Made by a program: the position numbers and the translations under genes. Source: an uncultured Clostridia bacterium (GTDB lineage Bacteria; Bacillota; Clostridia; TANB77; CAG-508). From it: 18,503 nt of DNA. The notes under the pieces were generated by a model that saw nothing but the letters and a program-made list of their open reading frames with translations, searched no databases and was not told where the DNA came from. The DNA lies in contig CANQKB010000018.1 in assembly GCA_947624405.1 (NCBI GenBank), positions 1 to 18,503 on the forward strand. The letters are read 5' to 3'. Below, one piece after another: positions 1 to 7,642 of this stretch. Positions within the stretch are counted from its first letter, which is position 1. Each line of letters begins with the position of its first letter.

Positions 1-97
1 CTCTTATTCAATTATTTTCAGCTTTTTTCCTTATTTTTTTTATTCAATTTCCCCTAAAGAAAATTTATACTAACTTTAGTTTTCCATTAACATTTTC

Positions 98-895
98 TCA
101 CTTTTTAAGTTCAAATTTATAGTAATAAGGTTGCACCTCTTTATAGTAATCTTGTACCATTTCAGTTTTTCCATCCTTTAAACTTAATTGTAAATTTGGA
201 TAAATTTTTACAACAAACTGTTCATTCCACAAATTATTCATTAATTTTTCTATGTGTATATTTTTATAAATATTATCATAAGTTTTGTTATATACTTCCC
301 TATTTTTCACTTGTATATCATTTTCAACAACAGTTCTAGCTAAAAATACACCTACAACAAATCCACTTAAACTTAAATCTATAAATAAAAAAACACTCGT
401 AAATATAGTTATTCCCTTTAATATTCTAATTTTTATTTTAGATTTTAACCAGTTTACTATTTTATCTACATTAGGATTAATTTCTTTCATTAAAAATATG
501 GATATAATTCCCCAATAAATAGAATACAACAAACATATTCTACCATCTATATTTAAAAATCTGTCTGAGTAATCCCACCATCTAACATTAAATATAAATT
601 CCCCTATTAAACTAAGGGTAAATTCTACTATTGAACCAACTATAAAGCCTCCAAAAAATAATGTATATCCATTTTTCTTAAACTTTTGAAGTGCTATTAT
701 CAAAGCAACTGCTCCAACACCATATATTGGGCAAAATGGTCCATACAAAACTCCCTGCCTACTTTCAATTTTTCCATATACAACCAAAGCAAATAAAGTT
801 TCTAATATGAAACCTAATACACTATATATAATAAAGTAACCAAATATATTATAAAAGCTTATACCATTAATGCTCAATTTTTTATTTTCTTTCAT
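98..895 (-). CDS. Putative ABC-transporter type IV (CmpB-like) membrane protein
   Basis: A 265-residue polytopic membrane protein. I see five likely membrane helices, at about residues 14-38, 50-70, 76-98, 118-136 and 158-182, and a hydrophilic C-terminal tail of about 75 residues. The N-terminal half has the signature of the family annotated as putative ABC-transporter type IV (CmpB, PF06541): an aromatic first helix with LGFILET, then a YGPFCPIYG motif after helix 1. No ATPase is encoded next to it, so transport is a family label and not shown here. The substrate is unknown. It starts at an ATG at 895, preceded on the minus strand by the purine-rich stretch GAGAGAGGGAA. A TATAAT hexamer lies at 940-945, but I see no convincing -35. 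It lies downstream of the M23 peptidase gene, separated from it by a 15-bp hairpin. Confidence 0.75.
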   Translation of the reverse strand: MKENKKLSINGISFYNIFGYFIIYSVLGFILETLFALVVYGKIESRQGVLYGPFCPIYGVGAVALIIALQKFKKNGYTLFFGGFIVGSIVEFTLSLIGEFIFNVRWWDYSDRFLNIDGRICLLYSIYWGIISIFLMKEINPNVDKIVNWLKSKIKIRILKGITIFTSVFLFIDLSLSGFVVGVFLARTVVENDIQVKNREVYNKTYDNIYKNIHIEKLMNNLWNEQFVVKIYPNLQLSLKDGKTEMVQDYYKEVQPYYYKFELKK

Positions 896-959
896 ATCTA
901 TTTATCGTTCCCTCTCTCTGTTTTAATTTTTTCAAGCTTATTATAGCGTATTTTTTAAT

Positions 960-992
960 AAATTCCCCTAACTTTTTAAGTTAGGGGAATTT
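960..992 (-). terminator. Perfect 15-bp hairpin after the M23 peptidase gene
   Basis: A perfect inverted repeat, arms 960-974 and 978-992 with a 3-base loop, containing a CCCC/GGGG core. It begins 11 bases past the stop of the M23 gene. The flanking T-run is short, so termination is likely but may be incomplete. Confidence 0.55.
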
Positions 993-1003
993 ATTCGCCT
1001 CGT

Positions 1004-1975
1004 CTACAAATAGTATTCTGGATTATACGCTACATCATTTACTCTTATTTCGAAATGCAAATGGTTTCCTTGTGAATCACCTGTATTGCCTACCTTTGCA
1101 ATTGTATCTCCTGCATACACATAATCACCTACATTACACAATAATGCACTACAGTGACCATAGTATGTCTGTACTCCATTTCCATGCGATATGATAACTA
1201 AATAACCATACCCTCCACTATTCCATCCTGAAAAAGTAACTGTACCCTCTGCAGCTGCATGTATTGCACTTCCTGCTGGTGCTCCAAAATCAAGTCCCTT
1301 ATGGGTTGTCCCCCATCTTGAACCAAATCTTGATGTTATCGTTGCAGAAATTGGCTTTTGAAAAGCAATAGATATTGGTTTATATGTTGTTCCACCATTT
1401 CCTGCTCTTGTTACTCTTCCCATATTTGATTTTATTTCTTCTGTAATCTTTTTCTCGTATAGATTTTCAACTGCAACTTCTACAGCTGTGAAATCTTGCT
1501 TTGTATCTTGATATTTTTCTAATATCGATAATTTATTAGCATTTTTGCTATCTTTTTCTTTTAATTGATTTACAATAGAATTTGCATCATCAAAATTTGA
1601 TACATAGAGCTTTTCTTCTCCATCTACTGCTATCGCATAAAATTTATAATATGTTTTCCCTGTTGAGGTTATTTTATCATACATTTCATCATCATTTGTT
1701 TCTACCCCTCTTTTAAGAAAACATAGTGAATATTCCGGCATTCCATCTATTTGAACAAATGCGACATTATCTTCAGTCCCATTTTCCATAAAATTTAATA
1801 TTTTTGTTTGAAACTCTGCTTTACTGTCTGTGTATCCATACATTTCTCCATTAAATGTAACTGCATAAATAGGTTTATAAATACTTAATACAATTGCTAA
1901 AATAATTATACTACTAACTGCCAATAACGCTATAAGCTTTATACTTGTTCTTAATCCAATTAGTAATTTTCTCAT
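1004..1975 (-). CDS. Membrane-anchored M23 family metallopeptidase
   Basis: A 323-residue protein with an N-terminal membrane anchor (about residues 8-32), a long extracytoplasmic region and a C-terminal LytM/M23 domain (about residues 205-323). The zinc and catalytic motifs are complete: HKGLD (H225, D229), YYGH (H274) and HLHFE (H305, H307). Such enzymes cut peptide cross-links in peptidoglycan and act outside the membrane in growth, division or sporulation. No LysM or SH3 domain is visible. An in-frame ATG lies at 1993, but the ribosome site AAAGGAG lies between it and the ATG at 1975, so I chose 1975. A promoter is present upstream (2035-2063), so it is probably transcribed alone or with the CmpB-like gene. 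The middle region of about 170 residues matches nothing I can name. Confidence 0.88.
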   Translation of the reverse strand: MRKLLIGLRTSIKLIALLAVSSIIILAIVLSIYKPIYAVTFNGEMYGYTDSKAEFQTKILNFMENGTEDNVAFVQIDGMPEYSLCFLKRGVETNDDEMYDKITSTGKTYYKFYAIAVDGEEKLYVSNFDDANSIVNQLKEKDSKNANKLSILEKYQDTKQDFTAVEVAVENLYEKKITEEIKSNMGRVTRAGNGGTTYKPISIAFQKPISATITSRFGSRWGTTHKGLDFGAPAGSAIHAAAEGTVTFSGWNSGGYGYLVIISHGNGVQTYYGHCSALLCNVGDYVYAGDTIAKVGNTGDSQGNHLHFEIRVNDVAYNPEYYL

Positions 1976-2034
1976 AATATCTCCTTTGTACATTTGTTTT
2001 TATTACGGATAATTCATTTCTTCCTACTTTATAG

Positions 2035-2063
2035 ATTTTACATTATTTGGATTTTTTATTCAA
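2035..2063 (-). promoter_or_regulatory. Sigma-A-type promoter for the M23 peptidase gene
   Basis: Minus strand TTGAAT, 17-bp spacer, TAAAAT. The predicted transcription start is near 2028, giving a leader of about 50 bases before the M23 start at 1975. Confidence 0.55.
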
Positions 2064-2155
2064 TTTTTCATATTTTCGTTTTGAATATAGTATGCTCTTT
2101 TTTTCTCTTTTTTTCTCATATTTACTCTCATATTCTGTAAGTTGTAATATTTTTG

Positions 2156-2758
2156 TCATAATTCGTGTCTTCCTTCTAGTGCTTTAGTTAGAGTCACTTC
2201 ATCTGTATATTCTAAGTCTCCACCTACTGGTATACCATGAGCAATACGTGTTACTTTCACTCCTAATGTTTTAATAATCTTTGAAATGTACATCGCCGTA
2301 GCTTCTCCTTCTACTCTTGGATTTGTTGCAACAATTATTTCTTTAATTTCTGGATTTGCTTGAATTCTAGCTAATAATTCCTTAATTTTTATATCATCTG
2401 GGCCAATTCCATTCATTGGAGATATTGAGCCATGAAGTACGTGATATACTCCTTTAAATTCATGAGTTCTTTCCATTGCAATAATATCCCTTACATCTTC
2501 TACAACACATATTACATTATGATCTCGTTTAGCTCCTGCACAAATTGGACATGGATCTGTATCAGATATGTTAAAACATTGTGAGCAATATTTTAGATTT
2601 TTTTTAGCATTTGTAATTGCACTTATAAATTCATTTGTTTCTTCTTCAGTTGCATCTAACATATGAAACGCAAGTCTTACAGCTGTTTTATGTCCAATAC
2701 TTGGCAATCTTTCAAATGCTTCTATTAATTTTTCTATTGATGGTGAATAATACGACAT
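2156..2758 (-). CDS. recR: Recombination mediator protein RecR
   Basis: A 200-residue RecR of normal length. RecR works with RecO and RecF to load RecA on gapped DNA in the cytoplasm. In order it shows an N-terminal helix-hairpin-helix region (LPSIGHKTAVRLAFH), a four-cysteine zinc finger (C58, C61, C70, C73), a Toprim domain beginning CVVEDVRD (about 85-170) and the C-terminal VGGDLEYTDEVTL segment. It is the last gene of dnaX-ybaB-recR, 40 bases after ybaB, an order conserved across Firmicutes. The start is the ATG at 2758, behind AAAGGAAT on the minus strand. No hairpin with a T-tract is obvious after its stop. Confidence 0.97.
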   Translation of the reverse strand: MSYYSPSIEKLIEAFERLPSIGHKTAVRLAFHMLDATEEETNEFISAITNAKKNLKYCSQCFNISDTDPCPICAGAKRDHNVICVVEDVRDIIAMERTHEFKGVYHVLHGSISPMNGIGPDDIKIKELLARIQANPEIKEIIVATNPRVEGEATAMYISKIIKTLGVKVTRIAHGIPVGGDLEYTDEVTLTKALEGRHEL

Positions 2759-2798
2759 TTTCTAATCATTCCTTTTCTTTTTTTGCAAGCTACATATA

Positions 2799-3140
2799 TT
2801 ACATTAGCCCAGGAATATTATACTTACCTAAACTTTCACTCTGTGCTATATCAACTTTTCTTAAAGCATCATTAACACATGTTAAAATTAAATCCTCTAA
2901 CATTTCTACATCATCTGGATCTACAACATCTTTTTGTATTTTTATCTCTTTAATTTCCTTTGCACCAGAAACTTTTACTGATATTGCTCCTCCTCCAGCT
3001 GTTGCTTCAAAATCTTTTGCTTGCAATTCTTCTTGAGATTTTTCCATATCAGCCTGCATTTTTTTAGCTTCTTTCATTAGTTTATTTATGTTCATTCCTC
3101 CGAAATTTGCTCCTCCTGGGAATCCTCCTCTTTTTGACAT
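2799..3140 (-). CDS. ybaB: YbaB/EbfC family nucleoid-associated protein
   Basis: A 113-residue member of the YbaB/EbfC family, small dimeric DNA-binding proteins of the nucleoid. It has the usual N-terminal Gly/Phe/Asn-rich segment followed by NINKLMKEAKKMQADMEK and the core with VKVSG and DPDDVEMLEDLI, and it ends GLM as most members do. Its position between dnaX and recR is the classic one. The ATG lies 2 bases after the dnaX stop, so translation is probably coupled, with the ribosome site GAGGAGGAAT inside the end of dnaX. The precise role is not settled for the family. Confidence 0.95.
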   Translation of the reverse strand: MSKRGGFPGGANFGGMNINKLMKEAKKMQADMEKSQEELQAKDFEATAGGGAISVKVSGAKEIKEIKIQKDVVDPDDVEMLEDLILTCVNDALRKVDIAQSESLGKYNIPGLM

Positions 3141-3142
3141 TT

Positions 3143-4846
3143 CTATTCCTCCTCTACAAAATTAATTGGTATATCCAAGTCTTCCAATATATTACTTGAA
3201 TCTTCTTGTACAGATTGTGATATTGGCGATGCCACATTTTTTTGCGCAACTTGATTATTTGCTGATTTACCTGAGCTTGCATCTTGCAATTTTATTTGCA
3301 TTGGTTTTCCACATATCATAGCAACTTCTTTTGTAAGAATATTCATATTTTCTGCTTGCTGAATTAAATTTTTTCTAAAGTCTGTCAAACCATTATTAAA
3401 TCTTATTTCAACAGTCATATCATTTATTTCAACAGCTTCTGTATTTATCAAATTAGCATATAGCATAACTTTTCCTTGTTTTTTTACATTTGCTAACACA
3501 TTTGACCATGTAGGCAATTTACTTCCTGGTGCCAACGGTTTCTGCTTTTCCTGTTTTTCAACCGTTTCAATTTGCTTAGTCTCAACTTTTGGTTGTTCAT
3601 TTGGTACATTATCATAACTTTCTCTTTGCACTGGAGCACTTACTACATTTGGTTTTGTTATATGTGGTGTACTAACTGGAATATTTGCCGTTTGTACATT
3701 ACTCATTGGAATTCCATTTTCAATTTTTTCTTCTATTTTTTTTACCCTATCTTCTAAGGCTAAAACATCAGTCTTTACACATAATTTTATAATCTCTGTT
3801 TCAAATATTATTGTCTTCTGCAATGATACTTTCATTTTATTTGAAACCTCTGACAATTTATATATTATATTTATCAATTCTTCTTTTGGAACACTCTTAG
3901 ATAATTCTTCCATTTGTTTTTGCTCATCTTCACTGTAGATTTCTGTTTTTTGTCCAATTTTCAACATAAGTATGTCTTTTGTATGTTTAATCATTTCCCA
4001 TAAGAAATTTTCTAAATCTTTACCTTCATCTAAAACATCGTTTTTAATTTTTAAGCATCTTTCTATATCCTGATTTACTAATGATTTTATCATATTATGT
4101 ACATACACAAACTTTGGTATCCCTACTAAATCTTTTATTTGATTTTCATCAATAGATGTATTACCATCTGATATGCATCTTTCTAGTATACTTAATGCAT
4201 CTCTTGCAGCTCCTTCAGATAATGTTGCAATAAGATTCAAAGCTGGTTCTGTTATTTGTATATTTATTTCATTACAAACAACTTTTAGTCTTTTAACAAT
4301 ATCTTCATTTGAAATCTTCTTAAAATCAAATCTTTGGCATCTAGATAATATTGTAGGTAATAACTTTTGAGGTTCCGTTGTTGCTAAAATAAATTTTACA
4401 TGTTCTGGTGGCTCTTCAAGTGTTTTAAGTAATGCATTAAATGCTTGTAATGTAAGCATATGCACCTCATCGATTATATATACTCTATATTTAGCAAGTG
4501 TAGGCAAAAAATTTACTTTTTCTCTTATATCTCTTATATCATCAACACCATTATTAGATGCTGCATCCATTTCTATAACATCTGTAAGGCTTCCATTTAG
4601 CATTGCTTTACAAATTTCACATTCATTACATGGTTCTCCATCTTGTGGATTCAAGCAATTTATTGCTCTTGCAAATATTTTTGCACTAGATGTTTTCCCT
4701 GTTCCTCTTCCTCCTGTAAATAAATATGCATGTCCTATTCTCTTTGTTTTCACTTGATTTTTTAGTGTTTGCACAATATGATCTTGACCTACTACTTCGC
4801 TAAAAGTTTTTGGTCTAAATTTTCTATATAATGCTGTATAGCTCAT
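3143..4846 (-). CDS. dnaX: DNA polymerase III subunits gamma/tau
   Basis: A 567-residue clamp-loader subunit. The AAA+ module shows Walker A GGRGTGKT (45-52), a zinc site formed by C64, C73, C76 and C79, Walker B IIDEVH (D126, E127) and the SRC arginine-finger motif in LSRCQRFDF. Domain III runs to about residue 365. It is followed by a low-complexity linker rich in Gln, Pro and Val (about 375-440) and a tau-type C-terminal domain (about 440-567) expected to touch DnaB helicase or polymerase. The ribosome site AATAGGAGGAAC precedes the ATG at 4846. The SRP RNA gene ends about 20 bases upstream, and its promoter may also serve dnaX. An A8 run covers codons 368-371 at the domain III/linker border, discussed as a finding. 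Confidence 0.97.
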   Translation of the reverse strand: MSYTALYRKFRPKTFSEVVGQDHIVQTLKNQVKTKRIGHAYLFTGGRGTGKTSSAKIFARAINCLNPQDGEPCNECEICKAMLNGSLTDVIEMDAASNNGVDDIRDIREKVNFLPTLAKYRVYIIDEVHMLTLQAFNALLKTLEEPPEHVKFILATTEPQKLLPTILSRCQRFDFKKISNEDIVKRLKVVCNEINIQITEPALNLIATLSEGAARDALSILERCISDGNTSIDENQIKDLVGIPKFVYVHNMIKSLVNQDIERCLKIKNDVLDEGKDLENFLWEMIKHTKDILMLKIGQKTEIYSEDEQKQMEELSKSVPKEELINIIYKLSEVSNKMKVSLQKTIIFETEIIKLCVKTDVLALEDRVKKIEEKIENGIPMSNVQTANIPVSTPHITKPNVVSAPVQRESYDNVPNEQPKVETKQIETVEKQEKQKPLAPGSKLPTWSNVLANVKKQGKVMLYANLINTEAVEINDMTVEIRFNNGLTDFRKNLIQQAENMNILTKEVAMICGKPMQIKLQDASSGKSANNQVAQKNVASPISQSVQEDSSNILEDLDIPINFVEEE

Positions 4847-4866
4847 TTGTTCCTCCTATTTATTAC

Positions 4867-4997
4867 AGAAATCTAACTTCTCAGCGGAGAATAACTCGCA
4901 CATAAAAGTTTTTACTTATCGCTGCTTCCTTCCGGACCTGACGAGGTTCGTAAATTTTTATTGAAAATTATTCTCCACTCAAAAGTTAGATTTCTTT
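4867..4997 (-). ncRNA. ffs: Small signal recognition particle RNA (4.5S-like)
   Basis: The minus strand carries the invariant SRP domain IV core: GGTCCGGAAGGAAGCAGC with the flanking CCTCGTCA, at about 4920-4945. The arms close as a long hairpin: GGAGAATAA pairs with TTATTCTCC, and an outer 13-bp stem pairs 4867-4879 with 4983-4995. The length, about 130 nt, is the small bacterial form without an Alu domain. It scaffolds Ffh for co-translational membrane targeting. The predicted transcription start from its promoter (about 4997) coincides with the outer stem, which supports the 5' end. Its position between tadA and dnaX matches the Bacillus order, apart from the unknown gene inserted between tadA and the RNA. 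Confidence 0.93.
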
Positions 4998-5003
4998 TTG
5001 ATT

Positions 5004-5032
5004 ATTATATAACATATTTATCTTTTTTACAA
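5004..5032 (-). promoter_or_regulatory. Promoter of the SRP RNA (and perhaps dnaX-ybaB-recR)
   Basis: Minus strand TTGTAA, 17-bp spacer, perfect TATAAT. It starts 7 bases downstream of the stop of the preceding gene, and the predicted start at about 4997 matches the end of the SRP RNA stem. Confidence 0.75.
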
Positions 5033-5039
5033 GAATTTT

Positions 5040-5777
5040 TTAGTTTCTTTTGAAAATCACATCTTTAAAATCTGTTTTTTCATAATTTGAAGTACCTGTT
5101 TGAGTAATATCTCCTGAAGGTAAATCAATTGTGATTGTCCCTGTAAACTCTGTTTCATCGGTTAATTCTATCATAACATTGAATGTTATTTTACATTTTA
5201 TTTCTTCATATGTCAAGCCCATTTTGGAAAGTATTGTTCCATCATGCCTAATCTCTTCGTCATTTGACGAATATTCTCCTAGTTCATTATTAGTAACCCT
5301 AAAAATTAATATTCCTCCTTGATTAGCTATTTCAAGATTTTTTGAATTTGCCATTTCGCTTCCTGTGTACGTTATTTCATTTACTTCATATTCTTTTGAA
5401 TATTCGTATATTTTATCTTCACTAGTACTTGGCCTATATATTACTATATTTCCTTTTTTTAATCCTTCTACATTGAAATTATTAAATGTTATTCGTTTTA
5501 TTATCGCTTTTTCTTTATAACTTTTATTTTTTCCTATGTACAAATATATATCATTATTTTGAACTACATCAAAATTCCAAATATTCTCGCCTTCTTTATC
5601 TATACCTTCTGCTGTACTTACAACAACAAGTTGGGTTAGTTCAAATGGCATATTGTTTTCGCCTTCTACCGAATACTTCAACATAAGCAAACATATTATA
5701 GTGATAATTAATGACATTATGAATACAACTGTAAAAAAATGTATGACTTTTTTTACTTTTAAATCCCAGTCTTCCAT
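5040..5777 (-). CDS. Hypothetical single-pass membrane protein
   Basis: A 245-residue protein that I do not recognise. The N-terminus is cytoplasmic (MEDWDLKVKKVIHF), followed by one strong membrane helix at about residues 14-34 and an extracytoplasmic domain of about 210 residues. That domain is rich in beta-prone segments, Thr, Asn, Glu and Lys, with no cysteine pairs or catalytic motif I can identify. It looks like a membrane-tethered beta-sandwich, which is inference from composition only. Its ATG lies 2 bases past the tadA stop, so it is probably co-transcribed and translationally coupled with tadA. It sits between tadA and the SRP RNA, two neighbours that are often adjacent in Firmicutes. 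Base composition does not differ visibly from its neighbours. Confidence 0.8.
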   Translation of the reverse strand: MEDWDLKVKKVIHFFTVVFIMSLIITIICLLMLKYSVEGENNMPFELTQLVVVSTAEGIDKEGENIWNFDVVQNNDIYLYIGKNKSYKEKAIIKRITFNNFNVEGLKKGNIVIYRPSTSEDKIYEYSKEYEVNEITYTGSEMANSKNLEIANQGGILIFRVTNNELGEYSSNDEEIRHDGTILSKMGLTYEEIKCKITFNVMIELTDETEFTGTITIDLPSGDITQTGTSNYEKTDFKDVIFKRN

Positions 5778-5779
5778 AT

Positions 5780-6250
5780 CTATGTTTCATCCCTTTCCAA
5801 GGCACAAGCTTTCTTTTTTGCATTTCTTAATGTTTTAAAAAAATCTTTTAGGATTTTTTCGCATTCTTCTTGTAATATGTTTGTTTCATATTCAACTTTA
5901 TGATTAAATTTATAATCATCAAATATATTTAGAACTGAACCACAAGCTCCTGTTTTTGGATCTTTTGTACCTATAAATACTTTTTGTATTCGTGAATTTA
6001 CTATAGCTCCTGCACACATAGTACATGGTTCTAATGTAACATACATACTACATCCTTCTAGTCTCCATGCCTTAAGTTTTTTGCTTGCTTTTTGTATTGC
6101 AAGCATTTCAGCATGTTTAGTTGTATCGTTTTTTGTTTCTTTAAGGTTATGAGCTTTCGCAATTATTTCTCCATCTTTTACTATTATTGCCCCTACTGGT
6201 ACTTCTTCTTTTTGATATGCTTTCTGTGCTTCTTTTAAGGCTTGCTTCAT
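5780..6250 (-). CDS. tadA: tRNA-specific adenosine deaminase TadA
   Basis: Zinc-dependent tRNA adenosine-34 deaminase of the cytidine-deaminase fold. It makes inosine in tRNA-Arg(ACG), allowing CGU, CGC and CGA to be read. Motifs are complete: HAE (H46, E48, zinc ligand and proton shuttle) and PCTMC (C76, C79). From the first ATG (6250) the protein has 156 residues. The frame stays open upstream and would add the residues IKTDEYY, which resemble normal TadA N-termini. The only strong ribosome site, AGGAGGA at 6294-6300, is 43 bases before that ATG, so the true start is probably further upstream at a non-standard codon. Promoter and leader hairpin lie at 6344-6373 and 6304-6326. The C-terminal tail after about residue 135 is Lys-rich. 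Confidence 0.93.
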   Translation of the reverse strand: MKQALKEAQKAYQKEEVPVGAIIVKDGEIIAKAHNLKETKNDTTKHAEMLAIQKASKKLKAWRLEGCSMYVTLEPCTMCAGAIVNSRIQKVFIGTKDPKTGACGSVLNIFDDYKFNHKVEYETNILQEECEKILKDFFKTLRNAKKKACALERDET

Positions 6251-6303
6251 ATAATATTCGTCTGTTTTTATTTTTTTAGTTTCTACTTTAAAGTCCTCCT
6301 TTT

Positions 6304-6326
6304 CTGTATTAAAATTTTTAATACAG
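6304..6326. promoter_or_regulatory. Perfect 11-bp dyad in the tadA leader
   Basis: CTGTATTAAAA, one central base, then TTTTAATACAG. It lies between the tadA promoter (start near 6337) and the ribosome site at 6294-6300. It could be a hairpin in the leader or an operator. It has no T-tract suitable for a terminator. Confidence 0.5.
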
Positions 6327-6343
6327 CACTAATCTGCTTGTTT

Positions 6344-6373
6344 ATTTTACTATATATATTTAGAGCTTGTCAA
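6344..6373 (-). promoter_or_regulatory. Promoter of tadA
   Basis: Minus strand perfect TTGACA, 18-bp spacer, TAAAAT. The predicted start is near 6337. Confidence 0.65.
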
Positions 6374-6425
6374 GTACTAACCCACCTACTAAAGTATAAT
6401 TATTTTCAAGCTTTTTTATCAAATA

Positions 6426-6454
6426 TTTACAAATTTTTCCAATTATGTTATACT
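6426..6454 (+). promoter_or_regulatory. Promoter of the tsaE-tsaB-rimI-protease operon
   Basis: TTTACA, 17-bp spacer, TATACT with an extended -10 (TGT before it). The predicted start is near 6461, leaving a leader of only about 19 bases with the ribosome site GGGAG at 6466-6470. Confidence 0.75.
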
Positions 6455-6479
6455 TATTTAAAGATGGGAGTGATATTGT

Positions 6480-6935
6480 ATGAAAACGTATATATCAAAT
6501 AATGAAGCTGAAACAATTGCTTTTGCAAAGGAATTTGCAAAAAATCTAAAAAGCAATTCTGTCGTAGCCTTAGATGGAGAGCTTGGCTCAGGCAAGACAA
6601 AATTTACTCAAGGTATACTTGAATACTTTGGACTAGACTCAGAAATTTCGAGTCCAACATTTAATATTGTTAATGAATATAAAAATGAAAAAAACACTAT
6701 TTATCATTTTGACGTATATCGTCTAAACAATATTGATGAATTTTTTGATATTGGTGGAGATGAATACTTTGGTAATGGTATTTGTGTTATTGAATGGGCA
6801 AATGTTATAGATGCAATCTTGCCTATTGGAACAATTTTTATAAAGATTGAAAAAGATGAAAATAACAGTAATGTAAGAAAAATCACAATTAAAAATGATA
6901 GTATAAACATAAATATTGGAAAGGAAAACGTTTAA
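6480..6935 (+). CDS. tsaE: tRNA threonylcarbamoyladenosine biosynthesis ATPase TsaE
   Basis: A 151-residue P-loop ATPase of normal length. With TsaB and TsaD it makes the universal t6A-37 modification on ANN-decoding tRNAs in the cytoplasm. Walker A is GELGSGKT (33-40), followed by the family motifs SPTF, HFDVYRL (sensor and metal-binding Asp) and VIEWAN. First gene of a plus-strand operon, with its own promoter and ribosome site GGGAGTGAT. TsaB starts 1 base after its stop. Confidence 0.96.
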   Translation: MKTYISNNEAETIAFAKEFAKNLKSNSVVALDGELGSGKTKFTQGILEYFGLDSEISSPTFNIVNEYKNEKNTIYHFDVYRLNNIDEFFDIGGDEYFGNGICVIEWANVIDAILPIGTIFIKIEKDENNSNVRKITIKNDSININIGKENV

Positions 6936-6936
6936 A

Positions 6937-7614
6937 ATGAAAATTTTAGCTATTGAAACATCGTGTGATATTGCATCAGTTTCACTTTTTAACGATAATA
7001 ATTTAATACTTGAATTAAAAGAAACTTCTGTTAAAAATCACTCTGAAGCCCTAATGCCACTTATTGATAGACTTCTTAAAGAAACATCTACTACACTTGA
7101 TGACATTGATTTATTTGCATGTGATAATGGACCTGGTTCTTTCACTGGTATACGAATTGGGCTTTCAACTGTAAAGGCTTTTTGTGATGTAAAAACTAAA
7201 TCTTGTATCGCTGTATCCTCATTAGAAGCACTTGCTTACACATGCAGACAAGAAAACTCGTATATCTGCGCAATGATTGATGCAAAACATTTAAATCTTT
7301 ATTATGGTATTTTTGAATACAAAAATGGAAAATATACTAAAGTAACTGATTTTGCTTTTTCATCATTTGACAATTTTTTGCAAAAAATAATTCTATTTAA
7401 AAAAAATATATTTTTTGTTGGAAATTGTGGTATACTTTATAAAGATACAATAAAATCTTCTTTAGGAAATGATGTAACTTTCTTAGATGATACTCTCGTC
7501 TTTTCTAAAGAAGTTGGACTTGTTGCATATGATAAATTTCAAGCAGGAGAATTAACTACATCTCATGAACTATCTGCTTTGTACTTAAAAAAATCTAATG
7601 CTGAATCTAATTAA
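6937..7614 (+). CDS. tsaB: tRNA threonylcarbamoyladenosine biosynthesis protein TsaB
   Basis: A 225-residue TsaB, the non-catalytic ASKHA-fold partner that bridges TsaD and TsaE for t6A synthesis. It begins MKILAIETSCDIASVSL, the typical ASKHA phosphate-1 loop, and carries the diagnostic NGPGSFTGIRIGL motif at about residues 66-78. I chose the ATG at 6937. An in-frame TTG at 6916 would add seven residues without family support, and the 6937 start leaves a 1-base gap to tsaE. An AAAGGAAAAC ribosome site lies inside the end of tsaE. The CGA codon in GIRIGL shows that arginine CGN codons other than CGG are used. Confidence 0.96.
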   Translation: MKILAIETSCDIASVSLFNDNNLILELKETSVKNHSEALMPLIDRLLKETSTTLDDIDLFACDNGPGSFTGIRIGLSTVKAFCDVKTKSCIAVSSLEALAYTCRQENSYICAMIDAKHLNLYYGIFEYKNGKYTKVTDFAFSSFDNFLQKIILFKKNIFFVGNCGILYKDTIKSSLGNDVTFLDDTLVFSKEVGLVAYDKFQAGELTTSHELSALYLKKSNAESN

Positions 7615-7642
7615 AAAATCATAACAAGGAATGGATTTTAAA

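Noticed and set aside
70..81. Short ACTAA-CT-TTAGT dyad near the left edge
   Set aside because: Only 5 bp per arm with a 2-base loop and no T-tract. Too weak to call a terminator. The stretch 1-97 shows no other feature.
2635..3036. Open reading frame of 133 codons on the plus strand
   Set aside because: Antisense to recR and ybaB, whose motifs are complete. Hydrophobic, Phe/Ser-rich composition typical of a shadow frame, and no ribosome site.
6250..6480. Riboswitch or T-box between tadA and tsaE
   Set aside because: Only a simple dyad and two promoters are visible. No T-box motif or known riboswitch core, and the tsaE leader is only about 19 bases.
6916..6936. TTG start for tsaB, seven residues upstream
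   Set aside because: TsaB proteins begin at MKILAIET. The extension lies within tsaE and lacks its own ribosome site.
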